NCBI GenBank assembly: GCA_038116945.1
Contig: JAYOEY010000006.1
Coordinates: 62,001-126,000 of the forward strand
Direction: 5' to 3'
Source: JAYOEY01 sp038116945
GTDB taxonomy: Bacteria; Pseudomonadota; Alphaproteobacteria; MPNO01; UBA2964
Length of the DNA stretch: 64,000 nt
The notes under the pieces are model-generated. The model made no database searches. It was not told the origin of the DNA and saw only the letters and a program-made list of their open reading frames with translations. Position 1 is the stretch's first letter. Each line of letters begins with the position of its first letter. Shown one piece after another: positions 1-8,355 of this stretch. A program made the position numbers and the translations under genes.

Positions 1-1876
1 CGCCGCCAACCAGCTCGCCGAGCCCTGCCGCCGTCAGATGCGCGGCGGCCTGTCGCGCGACCATGCGGTCCCCCGCCAGAGCAACAACGGGAACGCCCAT
101 CCAGAGGGCCTCCATGGTCGTCATGGTGCCGGAATAGGGAAACGTATCGAGCGCGACGTCGACGCGATTATAGGCGTCGAGCGCATCCCGATAGGAGGAC
201 GAACCTTCGAACCTCAGGCGATCCGGATCGATGCCGCGTTCGCCGAAACGCGCCCTGAAGCCGGACTGGACCGTCGCATCCTCGCACCCCGCATAGCGCA
301 TGAGCAGAACCGATCCGGGCGCATTCCCCAGAATGCGGGCCCAGAGTTCAATCGCCCGGTCGGTGACCTTTCCCGGGTTGTTGAAACTGCCGAAGACGAC
401 GGCCTCCCCGACCCGACGGGCTTCGACAACCGGCGGCGCGTCGTCCGGCGGCGGCAGGCATGCAAGATCGCGCGGCAGCCGCCAGACCTGTTCCGTGAAA
501 TGACCGTCGAATTCCTCGGGGGCATGAACTGCGTCGCCGATCGTGTAATCGATCGCCGAAACGCCCGTGGTCGACATATAGCCGAGCCAGCTTGCCTGCA
601 CCGGCGCGGGCCTAAGCGCGAAGACGCCAAGGCGGTTCCTTGCGCTGTGCCCGGCCAGATCGACCAGAATATCGATCCCGTCGGACAGGATCCGGTCTGC
701 CGCGGCCGCATCCCGCATCCCGACAAGGTCCGAAAATTCGTACCTGTCCGCCAGCCGCCGGCCGATCTCGTCCCTGCCCACGGCATCGGAATAGCAGACA
801 ATGTGAATGCGGTCCGGATTGAGCGCGCGCAGGACAGGTTCGACGATCCGACCGACCGGATGGTCCCGAAAGTCGGGTGACACGAGCCCGACCCGGAGGA
901 TTCGTTCCGGATCGCGGCTGTTTTCATGGCGCCGGAATGGCGGAGAGGATGCGAAACGGCTGTTCCAGAGCGCGTGCTCCGCCTTGAGGGACATCCCGTC
1001 CTGGTCCGGGCTCCCGATGAGACAGAACAGAAGATTGGACAGGTAGGTGGGACTTGACGGGTTCAGGGCAACCGCTGTCCGGCCGCTTTCGATGGCGTCC
1101 CCCAGCCGCCCCTGAAGCCGCCGGGTGCGAGCCAGACCGGCATGCGCCGCTGCGTCGTCGGGCCACCGCCCGATAACGGATTCGTACTGCGCTGCGGCCT
1201 GTTCGTACCGGCGCGATTCCTGTAAGGCGAGGGCCAGATTGCGCGCGGCCTCGGCCATCTGAGGGGCTATGGCCACCGCCTTGCGGAAAGTTTCGATTGC
1301 GCAGTCGCGCCGCTCGCAGGCCAGAAAGGCCGATCCCAGCGTATTCAGACATTCCGCGTCGTCGGGCGCCAGCGAAACGGACGATTCGGCGGCGGCCAGC
1401 GCTTCCTGGTACCGGCCGCGAGACAGAAGGGCAACCGCCAGATTGCAATGCGCGGCCGGATCGTCGGGAAACCTCTCTACGGCCTGTTCGCAGGCGGCTT
1501 TCGCGTCGTCGTACCGGCCGGCTTGGCGATAGGCGGTGCCGAGATTGACCAGAAGTTGCGGGGTTTCCGGCGCTGCGGACGCCGCCTGCTCCAGCGTCGC
1601 GATGGCGCTGTCGAGCCGCCCGAGAACAAGCTCCGCGGCGCCCAGATTTGCAAGAATGCGGGGGTCGTCGGCACCGGATGCCAGGGCGCGCCGAAAGGAG
1701 TCGACAGCTTCCTCCGGACGGCCAGTCTGGAACCGCAGCACGCCGCTCAGGTGATGCGCTTCGCCGTTTCCGGGATCCCGTTCGAGGACCTGCCTGTACA
1801 GATTTTCCGCCGCCGCCAGATCGCCGGCCCGGTGCCGGGCCAGGCCGTCGTCAAGCATCGAGCGGATATCGTCCAT
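1..1876 (-). CDS. TPR-repeat O-GlcNAc transferase-like (SPINDLY/OGT family) glycosyltransferase, C-terminus beyond window
   Basis: Reading the minus strand from 1876 gives an open frame of 625 codons with no stop before base 1, so the C-terminus is missing. Residues about 1-300 are consecutive TPR units with the usual A/L/G/Y/A/P spacing (for example ILANLGAAELVLGRLDSAI and LVNLGTAYRQAGRYDDA). From about residue 324 a Glyco_transf_41 domain begins (RILRVGLVSPDFRDHPVG, then DILVDLAGHSARNRL and VVFGSFNNPGKVTDRAI). The family transfers GlcNAc or another sugar from a nucleotide donor to protein Ser/Thr in the cytoplasm; the bacterial substrate is unknown. Start chosen at MDDIRSML because the TPR begins there; an in-frame ATG at 1960 would add 28 residues. 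It is divergent from the LysE-type gene. Confidence 0.85.
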   Translation of the reverse strand, partial: MDDIRSMLDDGLARHRAGDLAAAENLYRQVLERDPGNGEAHHLSGVLRFQTGRPEEAVDSFRRALASGADDPRILANLGAAELVLGRLDSAIATLEQAASAAPETPQLLVNLGTAYRQAGRYDDAKAACEQAVERFPDDPAAHCNLAVALLSRGRYQEALAAAESSVSLAPDDAECLNTLGSAFLACERRDCAIETFRKAVAIAPQMAEAARNLALALQESRRYEQAAAQYESVIGRWPDDAAAHAGLARTRRLQGRLGDAIESGRTAVALNPSSPTYLSNLLFCLIGSPDQDGMSLKAEHALWNSRFASSPPFRRHENSRDPERILRVGLVSPDFRDHPVGRIVEPVLRALNPDRIHIVCYSDAVGRDEIGRRLADRYEFSDLVGMRDAAAADRILSDGIDILVDLAGHSARNRLGVFALRPAPVQASWLGYMSTTGVSAIDYTIGDAVHAPEEFDGHFTEQVWRLPRDLACLPPPDDAPPVVEARRVGEAVVFGSFNNPGKVTDRAIELWARILGNAPGSVLLMRYAGCEDATVQSGFRARFGERGIDPDRLRFEGSSSYRDALDAYNRVDVALDTFPYSGTMTTMEALWMGVPVVALAGDRMVARQAAAHLTAAGLGELVGG

Positions 1877-2202
1877 GTCGCGGTTATAGGTTTCGCTATC
1901 GCCTGCCGCAAGAGCCGGACGGCGACGGCACGATGCCCCCGCGGAGGGTGCATGCGGCATGTCGGACGCGCTCGCCGACGGTCTTGCCCGCCCTGTCGAG
2001 GCAAACGATCCGACGCCGTTCGGGGCCGCACCGCACAGGCCCCTCATTCCGGCGCCGGCCCATGCCGGTTCGACCCCGACCTCGACCGCCTGGAGCCGTC
2101 GCCGATCCCGCGGGACGGTCAACCGATCTTGGCGGGCCGGGACGTCCGCTCGACATCGAATCGGAAAGCGGGCGAGAATGTCGCCCGAATTTCGGGACGC
2201 CC
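1877..2202. other. Intergenic region between divergent genes
   Basis: These 326 bases separate the OGT-like gene (minus) and the LysE-type gene (plus) and should hold both promoters. The region is GC-rich. If the OGT-like gene starts at 1960 the gap shrinks by 84 bases. I see no convincing sigma-70 boxes, terminator, RNA gene or repeat in it. Confidence 0.4.
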
Positions 2203-2856
2203 ATGGAACCGCTGGTTTTTTTCGTGAAAGGGATCGCCGCCGGTTTCGCCGTCGCAGCGCCCGTCGGCGCCGTCGCCGTTCTCTGCATCCGCCGCACCAT
2301 CGCCAACGGCCTCCTGTCGGGGATCGCGACCGGAACGGGCGCGGCGCTGGCAGACATGTTCTATGGCGTCATCGCGGCCTACGGCGTCGGCTTCATCACC
2401 GACATCCTGTACGCCCATCAGACGCCGTTCAGGGTGGTCGGCGGACTCGTCCTGATTGCGATGGCGGCGCGCATGATGCTCTCCCGCCAGCCCGACCAGG
2501 GCGGCAGCGTCGCCGGCAATCTGGCCGGCGATTTTCTGTCCGCGCTCGTCATCACCATAACCAACCCGATGACCCTTCTGGCCTTTGGCGTGGTGTTCGC
2601 CGCCATCGGCGTGGCATCGGCAAGCGAAAGCGCCAGCGCGGAGCTGTCTCTCGTCGCCGGCGTCCTTGCGGGCGCACTGGCCTGGTGGCTCGCCCTGGCC
2701 GGCATGACGGCCCTGTGCAACCGGTTCGTCGGCGATTTTCCGGTGCTCTGGGTCAACCGGGTTTCGGCGGCACTCATCTTCGCCTGCGGCGCATTCATCC
2801 TGATCGGCGCCATGGCGCCGGACAGCGCCGTCGGCCGGCTGATCGCCCTGCCGTGA
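2203..2856 (+). CDS. LysE/RhtB family amino-acid exporter
   Basis: The 217-residue product is a very hydrophobic inner-membrane protein with about six membrane segments. Near its N-terminus it carries the LysE-family signature PVGAVAVLCIRRTIANG, followed by a glycine-rich GIATGTGAALADMFYG segment. A second conserved stretch, ITITNPMTLLAFGVVFAAIG, matches the N-P motif of the family. Members export amino acids or related metabolites using the proton gradient; the substrate cannot be told from sequence. ATG at 2203 is the first codon of the hydrophobic part; the longer upstream reading is low-complexity Arg/Pro-rich and not credible. It converges on asd 18 bases further on. Confidence 0.88.
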   Translation: MEPLVFFVKGIAAGFAVAAPVGAVAVLCIRRTIANGLLSGIATGTGAALADMFYGVIAAYGVGFITDILYAHQTPFRVVGGLVLIAMAARMMLSRQPDQGGSVAGNLAGDFLSALVITITNPMTLLAFGVVFAAIGVASASESASAELSLVAGVLAGALAWWLALAGMTALCNRFVGDFPVLWVNRVSAALIFACGAFILIGAMAPDSAVGRLIALP

Positions 2857-2874
2857 TGCCGCGCGGCTGATGCC

Positions 2875-3942
2875 CTATTCCGCGCCCTGATCCACGGTCA
2901 TGGTCAGCAGGTCGTCGCCGGTCGAATCCAGCGGCTGGATGCCATACATGGTTTCCGCGATCTGAACCGCATTGAGCGCCGCGCCCTTGCGGAGATTGTC
3001 GGCGACCACCCAGAAGCTCAGCCCGTGCCTGACCGTCGGATCCTTGCGGATGCGGCTGACATAGACGTAGTCGTCTCCTGCGGATTCCACCGGGGTGACG
3101 TAACCTTCGTCCGCCCGGTGGTCGACCACCGCGACGCCGGGGAAGGCCCGAAGCAGGCCGCGCGCCTGCTCCACCGACAGTTCGTTGGCAAACTCGACCG
3201 TCACCGCTTCGCCGTGACCGATGAACACCGGCACGCGCACGCAGGTCGCCTGCACGGCGATGTCGCGGTCGAGGATCTTCCGCGTCTCGACCGTCATTTT
3301 CCATTCTTCCTTGGTCGAGCCGTCGTCCATGAACACGTCGATATGGGGAATGACGTTGAACGCAATCTGCTTGGTGAACTGCTCTTTCACGATCGGATCG
3401 TTCACGAAGATGCCGCGCGTCTGGTTGAACAGCTCGTCCATCGCGTCCTTGCCCGCGCCCGAAACCGACTGGTAGGTCGAGACAACCACCCGGCGGATTT
3501 TCGCCGCGTCATGCAGCGGCTTGAGCGCCATGACCATCTGGATGGTCGAACAGTTGGGGTTGGCGATGATGTTGCGCTTGGTGTGCTTCTCGATGTCCTG
3601 GGGATTGACCTCGGGCACCACCAGCGGCACGTCGGGGTCCATGCGGAACTGCGACGTATTGTCGATGACGACGCAGCCGGCCTTGGCGGCGCGCGGCGCG
3701 TGGACGGCGGAAACCTTGGCGCCGGGGCTGAACAGGGCGACATCGAAACCCTTGAAATCGAAATCGTCAAGCGCCCGGACTTTCAGGATATCGTTTTCGC
3801 CGAACGATACTTCGCGCCCCGCAGACCGCTCGGAGGCCAGCGCGACGATATCGTCCACCGGAAAGGCGCGCTCCGCCAGAGTCTGGAGCATTTCCCGTCC
3901 CACATTGCCGGTAGCGCCGACAACCGCGACCTTGTAACCCAT
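2875..3942 (-). CDS. asd: Aspartate-semialdehyde dehydrogenase
   Basis: Asd reduces aspartyl-4-phosphate to aspartate semialdehyde with NADPH, the branch point to lysine/diaminopimelate, threonine and methionine. The 355-residue protein opens with the Rossmann motif GATGNVG (residues 9-15) and has the active-site cysteine in NPNCSTIQ (Cys131) and the substrate-binding region SGAGKDAMDEL. Length fits the family. Start set at MGYKVAVVG (3942), preceded by AGGATTGGGATC; a 19-residue upstream extension in the same frame looks non-coding. It shares the diaminopimelate route with dapF at 16.1 kb. Confidence 0.96.
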   Translation of the reverse strand: MGYKVAVVGATGNVGREMLQTLAERAFPVDDIVALASERSAGREVSFGENDILKVRALDDFDFKGFDVALFSPGAKVSAVHAPRAAKAGCVVIDNTSQFRMDPDVPLVVPEVNPQDIEKHTKRNIIANPNCSTIQMVMALKPLHDAAKIRRVVVSTYQSVSGAGKDAMDELFNQTRGIFVNDPIVKEQFTKQIAFNVIPHIDVFMDDGSTKEEWKMTVETRKILDRDIAVQATCVRVPVFIGHGEAVTVEFANELSVEQARGLLRAFPGVAVVDHRADEGYVTPVESAGDDYVYVSRIRKDPTVRHGLSFWVVADNLRKGAALNAVQIAETMYGIQPLDSTGDDLLTMTVDQGAE

Positions 3943-4085
3943 GATCCCAATCCTGCTGTAAATCGGCTGACGGGGGCGTCCCGTCAGGAAGGCGATCACA
4001 TACGCCTGCAGCGCCGCAAATTCAAGTATTCCGGTGGAAACCGGCCGCGCGCCGCCTTCGAGAGCCGGGGCGAAACAAATATTCC

Positions 4086-4118
4086 CGAAAAGAAAACCGG
4101 GACCGCAGGGCCCCGGTT
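4086..4118 (-). terminator. Rho-independent terminator of the 54-residue gene
   Basis: On the minus strand a stem AACCGGG/CCCGGTT (4095-4101 with 4112-4118) is followed by a T-rich run (read as TTTTCTTTTC) 21 bases beyond the stop codon of the small lipoprotein-like gene. Confidence 0.75.
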
Positions 4119-4139
4119 CTATGGATGGCTGTCAGGCCT

Positions 4140-4304
4140 TCAACTGCCCGTTCCGGGCTTCGGCGTAATAGTGGGCGCGTCAGCGGTCGTGGAGGGCTTC
4201 GAGATATCGGCTGTATGGCTCTTGTGGCCGCTACAGGCGATGGCCGACGTGGACATCGCCGCCGCGAACAGGCCGGCAACCGCGATCATGGTCAGTTTTT
4301 TCAT
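4140..4304 (-). CDS. Small secreted or lipoprotein-like protein, 54 residues
   Basis: The gene has a strong Shine-Dalgarno (AAAGGAG, about 8 bases before ATG) and its own terminator, so it is very probably real despite its size. The product starts MKKLTMIAVAGLFAAAMSTS, a typical signal peptide, and the first cysteine (Cys24) sits in SAIAC, a weak lipobox. The mature part is about 30 residues, rich in Ser/Thr/Pro/Lys with no domain. Similar tiny lipoproteins of unknown role are common in Proteobacteria. Start moved from an upstream in-frame codon to the ATG served by the ribosome binding site. Confidence 0.7.
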   Translation of the reverse strand: MKKLTMIAVAGLFAAAMSTSAIACSGHKSHTADISKPSTTADAPTITPKPGTGS

Positions 4305-4457
4305 GGCGTGGCTCCTTTTCAAAGCAACCGGGAGAACGCTAGCGCGGTCCCGACGCCGGGGCAACAGGATTTCCGGCAGTTTTTTTGCGGGTTACGGTCG
4401 ACGCCTCCGCGTTCCGTCCCGTAAAATGGACGAATACCGAAAAAGGAACAGCGAGCC

Positions 4458-5213
4458 ATGACGCAGACGAAATCCCCCTCCGAAATCGCCGACGAGATGG
4501 AGTTCAGGCAGATGCAGGAACTCGGCGAACTGATGATCTACCGTTCGGCGATCAACAAGCTGGCCGACGGCGAGTGGACCGACAAGGGAGGCTTCGCCCA
4601 CGGCAAGCTGAAACCGTCGCTGATGGGCGAGGACCCGCGCCTGCCGAAAATGCCGGAAAAGCCGACACTGGTCGATTTCTTCAAATACCGCTTCGGCCCG
4701 TCGAAACAGCATCTGCTGCAGAGCGCGAATCTCGCGCGGAAGAACGGCCTGCCGGAGAAGATGGTGCTGGCCTGCCTGCTGCACGACATCTCGGTGATCG
4801 CCTTCTTCCGGCCCGATCACGGCTACTGGGGCGCGCAGATGCTGGAGCCCTATGTCGACGAGGAGGTTTCCTGGGCGATCAAGATGCACCAGTGCCTGCG
4901 GTTCTATCCGGACGAATCCGTCGGCTACGAATATCCGGATGTGTACGCCCAGAGGTTCGGCGCGGATTATCGCGGCGAACCCTATATCCAGGAAGACTAC
5001 AAGCGCGCCCGGAACCACAAATGGTACATGTCGGCGCGGCAGATCTGCCTTAACGACCTCTATTCGTTCGACCCGGACGTGGTGGTCGAGATCGAGGATT
5101 TCGAGGACGTCATCGGCCGGCACTTCAGGCAGCCGGAAGAAGGGCTCGGCAACGACAATTCACCGGTCGCCCATATGTGGCGAACGATCCGGCGTCCGGC
5201 CAGCACGCTCTGA
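4458..5213 (+). CDS. HD-domain protein (PhnZ/MIOX-like metal-dependent hydrolase or oxygenase)
   Basis: The 251-residue protein holds an HD fold: His85 (KQHLLQSA), His109-Asp110 (ACLLHDIS), His121 (DHGYWGAQML) and His144 (AIKMHQCL). A later Asp in QICLNDLYSFD could complete the site. This spacing (H, HD, H followed by GA, H, D) is that of HD hydrolases and of the mixed-valent di-iron oxygenases PhnZ and MIOX. The second His of the usual HDIGH is replaced (HDISV). The substrate is unknown. ATG follows AGGA; the gene stands alone between divergent and convergent neighbours. Confidence 0.7.
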   Translation: MTQTKSPSEIADEMEFRQMQELGELMIYRSAINKLADGEWTDKGGFAHGKLKPSLMGEDPRLPKMPEKPTLVDFFKYRFGPSKQHLLQSANLARKNGLPEKMVLACLLHDISVIAFFRPDHGYWGAQMLEPYVDEEVSWAIKMHQCLRFYPDESVGYEYPDVYAQRFGADYRGEPYIQEDYKRARNHKWYMSARQICLNDLYSFDPDVVVEIEDFEDVIGRHFRQPEEGLGNDNSPVAHMWRTIRRPASTL

Positions 5214-5255
5214 TCCGTCATTTTGCGACGGGAGACGGCTCGACCGTCCCGGCGT

Positions 5256-5876
5256 TCAGGTCAAAGGCAGCATGATGTGGGTGCGATAGGCAGGCCGTTC
5301 GCACAGCGCATCGTACCAGCGCCTGAGGTTGGGATAATCCTCCCGCTCGATGTCGAGGGTAAACCAGCGATAGGTGAAGATCCCGCACGGAATGTCGCAC
5401 ACGCTGAATGCCGGCCCGCTGACGAATTCGGTCCGTCCCAGGAACGTATCGAGCATCGCCAGCGCCTCGGATGTCGCCTGACGCGATTTGGCGATGGCCT
5501 CCAGGTTCCGCTCCTCCGGCTTGTTGCGGATCAGCCCCCAGAATACGCCGTGGATCGCCGGGCCCAGCGTGCTGAGCTGCCAGTCCATCCAGCGCTCGCC
5601 CATCGCCCGCGCGCCGAAATCGTTCGGATAAAGAGACCCGTCGCCGTACTCGTTGGCGAGGTAGCGAACGATGGAATTCGATTCCCACAGTACCAGATCG
5701 CCATCGATGATGGTCGGCACCCGGGCGTTGGGGTTCATCGAGAGATATTCCGCATCGCGGGTCTTGCCGAACTCCCCGCCGTAATCCTCGCGCTCGAACG
5801 CGATGCCGAGCTCGTCGCAGGCCCACAGGACCTTCTGGACGTTGGCGGAGTTTTTTCTTCCGAGAATCTTCAACAT
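5256..5876 (-). CDS. Glutathione S-transferase family protein
   Basis: The 206-residue protein has the two-domain GST layout. The thioredoxin-like N-terminus starts MLKILGRKNSANVQKVLWAC and carries the cis-proline segment NPNARVPTI and the gamma-glutamyl-binding ESNSIVRYLA. An all-helical C-terminal domain follows (GPAFSVCDIPCGIFTYRW). Such enzymes conjugate or isomerise small electrophiles with glutathione in the cytoplasm. It lies just downstream of leuB on the same strand (22-base gap) and may be cotranscribed. It is 35 kb from the gentisate cluster, so a role as maleylpyruvate isomerase is not suggested by position. Confidence 0.88.
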   Translation of the reverse strand: MLKILGRKNSANVQKVLWACDELGIAFEREDYGGEFGKTRDAEYLSMNPNARVPTIIDGDLVLWESNSIVRYLANEYGDGSLYPNDFGARAMGERWMDWQLSTLGPAIHGVFWGLIRNKPEERNLEAIAKSRQATSEALAMLDTFLGRTEFVSGPAFSVCDIPCGIFTYRWFTLDIEREDYPNLRRWYDALCERPAYRTHIMLPLT

Positions 5877-5898
5877 TGGCCGTCTCCCGTATCCCCTG

Positions 5899-7008
5899 TC
5901 AGCCCGCGCGCGCTGACAGCTCGTCGATCACCGCCTTGCCCATCTCCTCGGTCGAGACCAGCGTCATCCCGTCCGACATGATGTCGCCGGTGCGAAGCCC
6001 CTTGTTCAGCACCGCCTCGACCGCCTGGTCGACCATGTCGGCATCTTCCTGCATGTCGAAGGAATAGCGCAGCATCATCGAATAGCTGAGCAGCATGGCG
6101 AGCGGATTGGCCTTGCCCTGTCCGGCGATGTCGGGCGCCGTGCCATGAACCGGCTCGTAGAGCGCATTGCGACGACCCGATTCATCCGGGGCGCCGAGCG
6201 AGGCCGACGGCAGCATGCCGAGCGAGCCGGTCGCCATCGAGGCGCAGTCGGACAGGATGTCGCCGAACATGTTGGTGGTGACGATGACGTCGAACTGCTT
6301 CGGGTCGCGCACCAGCTGCATCGCCGCATTGTCGACCAGCATGTGCGAGAGCTCGACATCGGGGTAGTCGGGGGCGATGCGGATGACTTCCTCGCGCCAC
6401 ATCCTGGTGCTTTCCAGCACGTTGGCCTTGTCGATCGAGCACAGCTTCTTCGACCGCTTCTGCGCCAGCTCGAACCCGACGCGGGCGATGCGCTCCACCT
6501 CGGGCGTCGTGTAGACGAGGCTGTTATAGCCGCGCCTCGTGCCGTCGGGCAGCGTCTCCACCCCGCGCGGCTCACCGAAATAGATGCCGCCGGTCAGCTC
6601 GCGCACGATCAGGATATCGAGACCGGAAACGATCTCGCGCTTCAGGCTGGAGGCGTCGGCCAGCGCGTCGAAAACGATGGCGGGCCGCAGATTGGCGAAC
6701 AGGCCGAGATCCTTGCGCATGCGGAGCAGGCCGGCTTCGGGCCGGATGTCGAAATCGACATTGTCCCATTTGGGCCCGCCGACCGCGCCAAGCAGAACCG
6801 CGTCGGCCGCCAGCGCCGCCTCGACCGTCTCGTCCCGCAACGGCGTGCCGTACTCGTCGATGGCGCAGCCGCCCATCAGGTCCTCGGAGATATCGAAGCT
6901 GACCCGGCGCGCATCGGCCATCCAGCCCATCACCCGCTTGACCTCGCCCATGACCTCGGGGCCGATCCCGTCTCCGGGCAGCATCAGAATCTTCTTGTTG
7001 GCGGCCAT
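5899..7008 (-). CDS. leuB: 3-isopropylmalate dehydrogenase
   Basis: LeuB oxidises and decarboxylates 3-isopropylmalate with NAD+ in leucine synthesis. The 369-residue product is full length with the GDGIGPEVMGEVKRVM N-terminus, the metal/NAD-binding segment DNAAMQLV and TTNMFGDILSDCASMATGSLGMLPSASLG. ATG follows GAGGAG at good spacing. It is separated from leuC-leuD by the interrupted receptor gene at 7137-8201, unlike the usual contiguous leuCDB order, and an intergenic hairpin (7080-7121) precedes it. Confidence 0.97.
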   Translation of the reverse strand: MAANKKILMLPGDGIGPEVMGEVKRVMGWMADARRVSFDISEDLMGGCAIDEYGTPLRDETVEAALAADAVLLGAVGGPKWDNVDFDIRPEAGLLRMRKDLGLFANLRPAIVFDALADASSLKREIVSGLDILIVRELTGGIYFGEPRGVETLPDGTRRGYNSLVYTTPEVERIARVGFELAQKRSKKLCSIDKANVLESTRMWREEVIRIAPDYPDVELSHMLVDNAAMQLVRDPKQFDVIVTTNMFGDILSDCASMATGSLGMLPSASLGAPDESGRRNALYEPVHGTAPDIAGQGKANPLAMLLSYSMMLRYSFDMQEDADMVDQAVEAVLNKGLRTGDIMSDGMTLVSTEEMGKAVIDELSARAG

Positions 7009-7079
7009 TTCCGGCGCTCCTCTTCATTCAATTTCAAAGCGGGCGCAGGTCTAGCACAGGGGATCGGGCGTGGGGAGTC

Positions 7080-7121
7080 CCGGCGCCGTGCGGATCTTCA
7101 GCGGTATTCGCACGGCACCGG
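7080..7121 (-). promoter_or_regulatory. Long hairpin in the leader of leuB
   Basis: Arms 7080-7092 and 7109-7121 can form 13 pairs (one is a G-U pair in minus-strand RNA) around a 16-base loop. There is no T-run after it in the minus direction, so it is not an ordinary intrinsic terminator for the upstream receptor gene. It lies 71 bases before the leuB start and could be an attenuator-like or mRNA-stability element. Confidence 0.4.
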
Positions 7122-7136
7122 AACTTCCTTTTTTCC

Positions 7137-8201
7137 CTATTCCTTCTTCGGCTTCTTCCTCTTCTTCGCCTCGCCCTTCTTGAAGGTGATCAGCTCGAAC
7201 ATCTTGTTGAGGACGGCATCGGGCACGTGCCGGGCGGCGTCGAACAGTTTCTGTACCTCGTCCGCCGACATCGGATTCAGCGCCATCTGCCGCTGCTTCG
7301 CCTCGACCAGGAAGGCCGGGTCCTTCAAGGTTTTTTCGAACGCCGTCCGCAGCGCAGCAAGCCGCGCTTTCGGAATGCCGGGCGGCGCGGCGACCACCTG
7401 CCCGGTGTCGGATGGCAGAACCATCAAGTCGAGCACCGCCTTTTCCTCCGGCGTTCTGCCAAACTGACGCAGCTCCGGCACGGACTCGAACCCTTCCAGC
7501 GGACGCGAGCCGACCCGGGCGATGACCTTCACCTTGCCGTCCTTGAGCCAGTCGAGGCGCTGGCCGACCAGCCCGTCCCAGGCGACCGTTGTCGCAGCCA
7601 CCTCGCCGCGTTCCATCGCAAGATAGGACGGCCCGGCGCCGCGATAGCCGTTGACGATCTGGAACTTCGTGCCGAGCAGCCGGTTCAGCAGAAGCGGATG
7701 AATGGCCGTCACCGACAGCGTGCTCGCCGACGCCAGGGGAATCTCTTTCTTCTTCGCATCCTCGAGCGAATTGATCCCCGTCTCATGCCACGTTATCAGC
7801 GCCCGCGGGTTGTCGGTCATGCGGCCGATAAAGGCGAAGTCGGCCGGAACGAAGCGCGTCGCCTTGGGACGAAGCTGCTTGTAGATGATCGCCGTGCTGA
7901 GCAGCGTGGTGAACACGGTGCCGTCCTTGGGCGCGGCGTTTTAGACATAGTTCGCCGCCACGACCCCGCCGCTGCCGGTCCGGTATTCGTGAATGATATT
8001 GGGATGGCCGGGGATATATTTTTCCATGTGCTTGGCGACCGTGGTGCCGTAGAGCGACACCGTGCCGCCCGGATTGACCGGCAGCACCCAGCGAATTTTC
8101 TTGTCCTTGTAGAAATCGGCGACCGGATCGGCCAGGACCGATCCCGACGACCCGACCAGTAAAGCGGCAAGCGCCGCCGCTATTCCGTAGGCATTGCGCA
8201 T
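7137..8201 (-). pseudogene. Bug/TctC-family tripartite tricarboxylate transporter receptor, interrupted by an in-frame TAA
   Basis: The minus strand encodes a secreted receptor: SD GGGAGG, start at 8201, signal peptide MRNAYGIAAALAALLVGSSG ending near VLA, then DKKIRWVLPVNPGGTVSLYG. The frame meets TAA at 7941-7943 right after AANYV and continues in the same frame with NAAPKDGTVFTTLL and another 260 residues to 7137. Relatives read ANYxYNxAPKDGT here, so the TAA replaces what is normally a Tyr codon. No TctA/TctB membrane genes are adjacent, as is normal for Bug proteins. Either a recent nonsense mutation or a sequencing error. The C-terminus ends in a run of lysines. Confidence 0.8.
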
Positions 8202-8296
8202 GATGAGAACCTCCCCGAAATTTGCCAACAACCGCATTTTCCCTGCGGTTATGGGAAGTCTGCGCGCGCCTGAGCCCGGTGGCAAGCCGGAGTCCA

Positions 8297-8324
8297 TAAA
8301 AAAAGACGGGCCCGCAGGCCCGCC
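8297..8324 (-). terminator. Rho-independent terminator after leuD
   Basis: A GC-rich stem (8305-8324, core CGGGCC/GGCCCG with loop TGCG) is followed on the minus strand by seven to eight T residues. It sits 32 bases beyond the leuD stop and should end the ffh-to-leuD transcription unit. Confidence 0.85.
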
Positions 8325-8355
8325 TTTTCCCGATCCGGTGACCGGATTGCCGAAT

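Noticed and set aside
38..880. Plus-strand open frame of 280 codons opposite the OGT-like gene
   Set aside because: It is Arg/Pro-rich with no motif and lies wholly antisense to a well-supported TPR/glycosyltransferase frame; GC-rich DNA commonly leaves such frames open.
3025..4461. 478-codon plus-strand frame opposite asd
   Set aside because: Antisense to asd and to the small lipoprotein-like gene, with Arg/His/Asp-rich composition typical of shadow frames.
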